A stretch of DNA of 64,000 bases from positions 2,170,001 through 2,234,000 of the forward strand of contig JAHQIY010000013.1 in the NCBI GenBank assembly GCA_019054805.1, read 5' to 3'. Positions 58,201 to 64,000 of this stretch are shown here, one piece after another. A program made the position numbers and the translations under genes. The DNA is from Brachionus manjavacas. Its lineage: Eukaryota; Rotifera; Eurotatoria; Ploima; Brachionidae. The first letter of the stretch is position 1; each line of letters begins with the position of its first letter. The notes beneath the pieces were generated by a model. That model saw only the letters and a program-made list of their open reading frames with translations. It was not told the DNA's origin and did not search any database.

Positions 58201-61200
58201 ATCGTTCTGAGTAAATTCTTGTAGATCTCGATGATTTTATTCAGAAATTATAATAAATTTATTTACAGGATAATCAGCTATTGAAAAATGGAACCTAAAT
58301 GTTACAAAGAGTCAGATGCCAGGGCATCTTTTAAGCTAGACACTTCTAATTTTCACCAAAGTAATATTTTTGTCTATATAATTTGATAACAGTACCGGTA
58401 AATTTAAAAATCAAAATCTAAATTCTTAGTATGGTCACGTTAAGACCTTGGGATTTCCCCTTGCCATTGATCCACCGATCTAAAAAAGAGCTTTTTAATA
58501 TATTGCCAAATGAGATGAACATATTTAACAATAAGATCATGGAATAAATCCTTTCTATCACTAAAAAAATATTAATTGAAAATGAAATAATTCCTATGAT
58601 GTTTTTGGCGAGGATTAGGAACAAAAAAAAAGATAACAAAATACAAAAAAAAAATTTTAATATAATTTAATATAATTCTCTTCTTTTTCATTTGAAATAA
58701 ATTTCTTGTTTTACAGCAGTTTAACTGTCTAATTACTGAATCTTGAAAGATTCTAGGTAGATTTTTTTTTCATCTCCTATATTTAAATTTTTTATTCAAC
58801 AAGAGTTTAGATCACAAAAATTAAAATGAAGATAAATTAGAAAAGGTAAGAACATATTTAGTAAAGGAAAAAAGTGTTTTAGTACCACCTAAAATCTGTA
58901 AATTAATCCATCTTATAAATGTAACCAAAAATTTGCATATGCAGAATTAACCATAACCGTGTAAAGGTGTAGGTATGGGTTGAATAATTAGCATTTCTGG
59001 ATATAATCAGTAAAACCATTCAAAAAATTCCAAAAAAATCCGGTAACCTAACTTATACCCAAATCTAAATAATTAAGATTTTGAGGTTTTTAGAATGGTT
59101 ATACCCATTATACCCAAAAATGCGAATATTTCAACACATATCTACACCTAAGTACCGGAAAAATCAGCACTTTAACCTATACCCATAACAATTAGCCTGA
59201 AAAAAAAAGCTTCTCAAATCTTACCCATATTACTAAAAATTGGGTGGAATGTCTGAAATAAAGTCTGCTTTAAATTAAAAATAGTTAATTAATTAGTTAA
59301 AAATTTGATCATAAATTTTAATTTGCCAACATTTTTGATGTCTGGTGGTTTATGAGAAAGTTTGTTCACTTATTAGGAAGTGAACTTAATAAGTGAACAA
59401 ACGTTCTCAAAAACCAATAGAACCCCTTTTTGATTCTAGTTGCTAAAATTATTCAAAAGCTTTCAAATATCACAAAATTCAAAGAAATAACAGTTGGAAA
59501 ATTTTTCAGTGACTTCTGGAATTTGGTGCAATTGACTTCGATTTTCCTGTTTGGAATTGGAATTGGTTTGCGTTTTGTACCAGATTATAACTTTTATCTG
59601 GCTGCAAGGATAATTCTTTCAATTGATATCATATTTTGGTTTTTCTGTGGCTTACATGGCTATTCAGTAGTTAGAAGTCTTGGTCCGAAGTTGTTGATGA
59701 TTCAAAAAATGCTCAACGAATTGGCTGTTTTTTTACTAATTGTGGTTGTTTTTATATTCGCTTATGGCATATCAAGTCAGTCTCTAATGTACCATAACCA
59801 GGAGTTGGATTTGTCCCTTTTAAAAAGTGTTTTCCTTCCAGCTTATTTCGTAATTGGAGGCGAGTATTTTGAGAGAGAAAAACTCATGGATATTGACGGA
59901 TGTCACTCAAATTTAACTCAACTATTAATTACAGACGCTTACACACAGGAAGATTGTCCAGAAAAATATGGTGCCAATGTCAGTCTCTTTCTTTTAGTTG
60001 TCTACATCATGCTCCTGAACATATTATTAGTTAATCTGTTGATTGCCATTTTCAGCAACACTTACGAGAATGTAGAGTCCGAAGCTGATAAAATTTGGAA
60101 ATTTCAGCGCTACAGATTGGTAAATGAATATTTTCACAGACCATTTTTACCAATACCGTTGACAGTGTTTGATTATTTTTACAAAATCGTCAAGTATTTA
60201 ATTCAGTTTTCGCTAGGAAACTGTCTAAATTTTAAATTTAAAGAAGCAATCAGTTTAAGTATTAATATAATTAATTTATTTGATAATTAACTTAATTTTT
60301 TTGTTCTACAAGATTCGAATTTTTTTGCTACATCCGAAAAAAATAGGCTCAAATTGTGGGAAAGCTTTATTGCTGAAGAGTATATGAATAAATTTCACAT
60401 CCAAATGAATTATCAGGAAGAAAAGAATAAAGAAATTTTGAAAAAGTTGGTTTTATTTAGAAGCCAAAATTAATTTTATAAAAAATATCTTTTTTTAGAT
60501 TTGACACTTTTAATATTAAAATTGATAAGCTAACTGAAATTCAAAATAATTATGAAAATACTTTAAAAATTTTGCAAAAAAAATTTGATTTATTACTAGA
60601 AGGCAAACTCGAGAAATCGGTTGATGAAATTGATGATCAGACTAAGATTTCGAAGAAACCATTAAAGTCGATAGCTGAAAACAATAGAACACAATTTTAT
60701 CCTGAATCCAAAGTTGAAAAAAAAGAAGTTCCGCTTGGCAAGATAAAATGGTCTGATTTATATGTGGAATATTATCCAAATGAATATACTTCAGAAAATG
60801 TATTGTACAATTTGACAGCAGATGAGGAACTTATAAACAAGTATGATAAAGGAGACTTGTTTTTAATTTATCAAATAATCAGTAAAAATAAAAAATCAGT
60901 AATTTTTTCCAGATTTATATATAGATGACTCGTTTAAATACTTATTTGGCATATTAAATTCAAAAATTTGAATTTTTAAATTGAATAATGCTATAAATAT
61001 TTTTGTAACAACATTTGATACAAAAATGGGGTTATCAAAAATTATTGAAGCTGGGACAAAAGAATTTTCTGATTTTAAAATATTATTTTAATATTTTTTT
61101 TAAAAATTCAAAATGATTGCCTTCTTAATATTTTCTGATTTCTTTTTTAAGGAAAAGAATCAGACATTATTTAAACATGTGGTGCCAATCGTTCTATGAT

Positions 61201-64000
61201 TTTTATATCTGACGGAATAAATGAAAGATTAAAAGGAAAAAAAGTGAAAAATTAATTCTAGCAACCTCAAAGTAATAAATTATAAAATTACAAAAATTTG
61301 TTAAAATAAAACTTTGGCAACTACTTTAAAGATTAATTGAAGAACAAATTAGTTTTAAAATATTTATTGAATAAAATAAGGGACATTATTTCTTCAGCTA
61401 GCAAAATTTTATGCTAGCTAATATAATGATAGTAATTATTTTATTCTGCTGGCAATTTTTCACCTGCTTGTAAAATTATGTTTATGATAGAAAAAATAAA
61501 AGTATAAAAAAATAACCAAAATATTTTGATAAAATTTTTTTCATATTAAGTTTGAAAAGAAGAAAAAATAAATTAAGCTTAGTACCGACAAAAAAAATTA
61601 AAATTTCATATGTAAATATCAAATTTAATTTTTTCACTGTCTTTTTGATTATCTGAAAGAATTATTTTCTGTATTTCTTTTTTTAGTTGTAGAACCACGA
61701 GGTCTGCCACGGAGTTTAGGACCATTTGAAGATTTTTGTGCATCAGCTTGATAATTTTGATCAATATTTTAATCATTCGGTTCATCTAATTGCAAAGGAT
61801 TTGATAAGTTTTCACTATTTATAACATTGGATAAATCGTAATACTCTTGAAACGAATTTTCCAATGGAGTAGCTTGTTGCTGTTGCTATTAAGTGTTAAT
61901 TCAAATTGTCGATTAATATTAACTGGTTTTTCTCTTTTATTTATTGTCAAAATTAGCTAGCAGGTATTAATTTTTTAGAAGCATAAAAAAAATTTAGCTA
62001 TCATTAATTAATTTTTTTTTACTAGCAGTTATAAAATAATTGCAAAGCAGAAGAAAAAAATTTACTAGCAGAAAGAAATAGATCTCTAAAATAAGAGTGA
62101 ATAATAAGAACAACGAATAAAGAATAAGTTGTTGCTATTTATAATGAAATTCTTTATGTCTGATTACGGCACAATGTAAATAATTTTGAATTCTTACATT
62201 TCCATATATTTTTATTTTCTAGTATTTTTTGAGCAATATTTAAAAATAAAAAAATGTAAAATTTGCTAATATATTTGTCTAGATAAGGAATTAAATCAAA
62301 TGTAAAATTTATTATTTTATTTTTCAATTGACTATTGGGATAACTTTAAAAAACTGTCTTTTAAAAGCAAATCATCATTTAATGATAATAAAAGAAAAAA
62401 ACACGAATATTGTTGTGTGATAACCAAATTTGTGGAAAAAAACTGGATATGTGAAAATTATTAATTTGTCTTTTTTTTATTAAATTTGTGGGAGTTTTCA
62501 AAATTCTTATCTTCTTACATATAATCCCAAAGAATAATATTTATTTAAAAATTAATAGAAAATAAAGTGATTATTTAATTTTAGTACCAGCAGTAGTAGT
62601 AGTAGTGTAAACTGCAGCTTGGAGTCAACCAAGCAGAGCTCTAATGAGCTATAGCAGTCGCTTTAAATCTTTTCGCCATCCAAAAATCAAGTTTTTTTTT
62701 GTATTCTTAGAGTTGATGATTTCTTCCGGTAATTTTTTCTAATCATTGAAAAATCTTTTAATAAAATAAAGTCTGCTTTAAATTAAAAATTTGATCATAA
62801 ATTTTAATTTTTTTTAATAATCTAGGAAGACAACTCCTTACTTGCTCTCGCGTAAGGTTCTGTCCGTGTCTTCTCAAGTCATATCTTCGATTTTCCATCT
62901 TGGTGTTTAAACTATAATTGATCCCGTAGGTAAAATTAACAATCTTTATTATCTTAAACATTTAAATCAAGTCGCCACGTACTCTTCTTGTTTTTAAGTC
63001 GGTTAAATTTAACTCTGATAGTTCATGAACTGATTTAGACGCTTTTTTTTGTACTTTTTCCAGCGCATTCACATCTTTTTCAAAATAAGGACACCGAGAG
63101 CTAATTTTGATACCGATCGTTTAATAAACCACTTAAAATAAAGTTTTTTTATTTTATAATTTTGTTTTTCAATTAGACCTGATGAATATAGAAAGAAAAT
63201 AAACTTCAATTCATTTGATGATATATCTGGACTTGATCGAACAAGTTGTTTGGGAAATTACATCGTAAAAAATGGCATTCCTTTAAATCCAAAAGGACGA
63301 CAAGGAATTTCAGGTCGCGGCTCTCTCCACTTTTGGGGTCCTAATCATTTCTTTGAGATAATATTCTCAAGGTATAAACAAAAGTTTTATTTTTTATATA
63401 AATATTTAAAAATGATTCATTAAGGCACAAAAAGAATAAATTTGGAAATTATGAATTTGATTTGGAAGGAAAGATAATTCTTGAATTTGTAGTTGCGATG
63501 AAAATGAATTGTAAATGGCGTTTTCCATCAGTAAAATAATTCATCTTTTTTTATTTGATTTAATTCTCTAAAATTTTAATTCCAAAGTTAATGCAAGAGA
63601 AACAATTCAAAATTGAAGAATTAATAGAAGAAAAGCTAATTGGGGAAATTTTCGATATTGACAATGTAGACATTGAAGATATGCGATCAATACTGAACAG
63701 ACCTCTAAATGTTTTTTTTAATTATTTTTTATAAATTGATAAATTTTTTAAAACATGGTCAAAAATTTTAGATTACAAAATACTACAAAGAATCGGGCTA
63801 TAATACAGATAATGCTTGGCTTGAATTTACAGTTTTGAACTATCACGACCAAGGAGATAAAGTTTTCTCTAAATTAAAATTAAAAGTAAATTTATTTTTT
63901 TAAGTTATTAAATTTTTAATTGTTTGACAGGATTTTTATGATGGAAAAAGACTTGAATGGGTCGTAGCCAACGAGTTGACCCTCACAAATTTATCTGACC
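52270..64000 (+). CDS. TRPM2-like cation channel with NUDT9-homology tail (partial at both ends)
   Basis: Nineteen exons join in phase: 52270-52619, 52671-53107, 54643-55002, 55057-55191, 55238-55444, 55801-55923, 55976-56070, 56122-56476, 56531-56589, 57591-57690, 57746-57913, 59421-60252, 60313-60445, 60499-60840, 63177-63371, 63425-63530, 63588-63710, 63772-63885, 63931 to the edge, about 1,430 residues. The N-terminal TRPM homology region shows AWITSGGTNVGVMKYVGEAI and PCVFIEGSGGCADFFA. The channel domain shows FFRSPIIKF before S1, GKFFSDFWNLVQL (S3), ARIILSIDIIFWF (S4) and LLNILLVNLLIAIFSNTYEN (S6), then the TRP helix DKIWKFQRY. The tail has LNPKGRQGISGRGSLHFWGP and NTDNAWLEF, diagnostic of the NUDT9-H domain of TRPM2, which senses ADP-ribose. 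It should be a plasma-membrane Ca2+-permeable channel. The 5' end is unresolved and the 3' end lies beyond the window. Confidence 0.9.
53625..54160 (-). pseudogene. Pogo/Tigger-like DDE transposase remnant
   Basis: The minus strand encodes IPLRLTNLLQPAGVCWFKSL, KIKQYWNGWYING, GNLRSPGYVNLINLISEIW and SFDSCGITS. This matches the distal DDE_1 region of pogo-like transposases, where LTSLLQPxDVCWMR precedes the last catalytic Asp. Here the residue at that place is Gly (QPAG), not Asp. The N-terminal half is in another frame or lost. It lies antisense in the intron 53108-54642 of the TRPM2-like gene. Confidence 0.7.
56966..57423. mobile_element. MITE family A, copy 3
   Basis: Ends GGCAAATTGAAGTTCAT and (reversed) GGCAACTTGTAGTTCATGAT match copies 1 and 2, and the interior shares AAAATTAAACTTTGTTTCAC with them. 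Flanks TCAATTTT and ATAATTTT agree in 6 of 8. Length 458 bp; more diverged than copies 1 and 2. It lies in the TRPM2-like intron 56590-57590. Confidence 0.7.
57940..59327. mobile_element. Possible 1.39-kb relative of MITE family A
   Basis: Left GGCAAAATGAAGCTAATGAT and right (reversed) GGCAAATTAAAATTTATGAT are imperfect family A-type ends. They fill nearly all of the TRPM2-like intron 57914-59420. Flanks AAATATTT and AACATTTT agree in 6 of 8. A smaller inverted repeat (about 58959-58998 with 59120-59160, around GGTGTAG(G/A)TATG) lies inside, perhaps another nested MITE. No transposase is readable. The link of the two ends into one element is uncertain. Confidence 0.4.
59354..59408. repeat. 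22-bp-stem hairpin before TRPM2-like exon 12
   Basis: GTTTGTTCACTTATTA and TAATAAGTGAACAAAC, with GAGAAA/GTTCTC at the base, form a 22-bp stem (one mismatch) around an 11-nt loop. It ends 12 nt before the acceptor AATAG at 59420 that opens the exon encoding S3-S6. In the pre-mRNA it could fold next to the splice site. Confidence 0.8.
61667..61900 (-). pseudogene. AT-hook tail remnant
   Basis: The minus strand reads PLENSFQEYYDLSNVINSEN, LSNPLQLDEPND, a TAA stop, then SSNGPKLRGRPRGSTTKK and ends. RGRPRG is an AT-hook core. The build is like the remnant at 22772-23010 (acidic/Gln-rich stretch, then a basic AT-hook end). It lies antisense in the TRPM2-like intron 60841-63176. Confidence 0.4.
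62575..63115 (-). mobile_element. Decayed LINE fragment with 3' end
   Basis: The minus strand encodes CPYFEKDVNALEKVQKKASK, LTDLKTRRVRGDLI, a stop, MFKIIKIVNFTYGINY and ENRRYDLRRHGQNLTREQV. These are the distal ORF2 parts that follow the RT core in LINEs of the same general type as 31949-36201 (DIKMLESVQRRATK ... RRERGDAIQYFKI). A CTGCAG... and (ACT)n-type tail ends it near 62575-62605. A short foreign block (62763-62815) also seen at 59261-59325 interrupts it. It lies antisense in the TRPM2-like intron. Confidence 0.75.

Noticed and set aside
58418-58639. 73-codon hydrophobic minus-strand frame
   Set aside because: It lies in the TRPM2-like intron inside the candidate MITE relative; the hydrophobicity follows from AT-rich composition.
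60880-60928. Continuation of the TRPM2-like exon past 60840 to the TAG at 60926
   Set aside because: Using the GTATG donor at 60841 joins in phase to 63177 and restores the NUDT9-H region; reading on would truncate the protein.

Overview
The window is animal nuclear DNA, very AT-rich, with genes broken into many exons by short introns (mostly about 45-60 nt, GT...AG) plus a few long introns packed with transposon debris. The gene set is clearly metazoan: a TRPM2-type ion channel, a nuclear receptor, a peptide GPCR, two cathepsin Z genes, NADP isocitrate dehydrogenase, UBE2W, and homologues of human C2orf76 and C10orf67. The base composition, tiny introns and LINE types suit an invertebrate such as a monogonont rotifer (Brachionus-like). 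That assignment is inference, not shown by a marker.

Layout. 0.1-4.2 kb (-): 12-exon coiled-coil protein resembling C10orf67. 4.2-10.8 kb: gene-free, with two MITEs. 10.8-17.0 kb (+): class A GPCR resembling kisspeptin/galanin/allatostatin receptors, split by a 4.7-kb intron holding a dead transposase and a nested inverted repeat. 19.6-27.5 kb (+): two tandem cathepsin Z genes separated by 5.6 kb of LINE, MITE and MULE-like remnants and a 1.16-kb composite palindrome. 28.9-29.4 kb (+): UBE2W. 30.4-36.5 kb: LINE territory, where a nearly complete two-ORF LINE has inserted into an older LINE of opposite orientation, leaving a recognisable target-site duplication. 37.8-38.4 kb (-): C2orf76/UPF0538 homologue. 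39.0-44.5 kb (+): nuclear receptor with two coding exons separated by a 4-kb intron that contains a Merlin-like DNA transposon with perfect 8-bp target duplication. 46.2-47.6 kb (-): cytosolic-type NADP-IDH. 47.6-52 kb: repeats and LINE debris. 52.3 kb to the window end (+): at least 19 exons of a TRPM2-like channel with a C-terminal NUDT9-homology region; its 5' end is unresolved and its 3' end runs off the window.

The host genes are functionally unrelated and show no operon-like arrangement; only the cathepsin pair is a tandem duplication. The most unusual content is the mobile-DNA layer: at least two MITE families defined here from terminal repeats and target duplications, a Merlin derivative, the composite hairpin and the nested LINE. 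All exon joins were made by eye from splice signals, reading frame and family conservation. Similarity to named families was judged from memory of conserved motifs; no database search was run.
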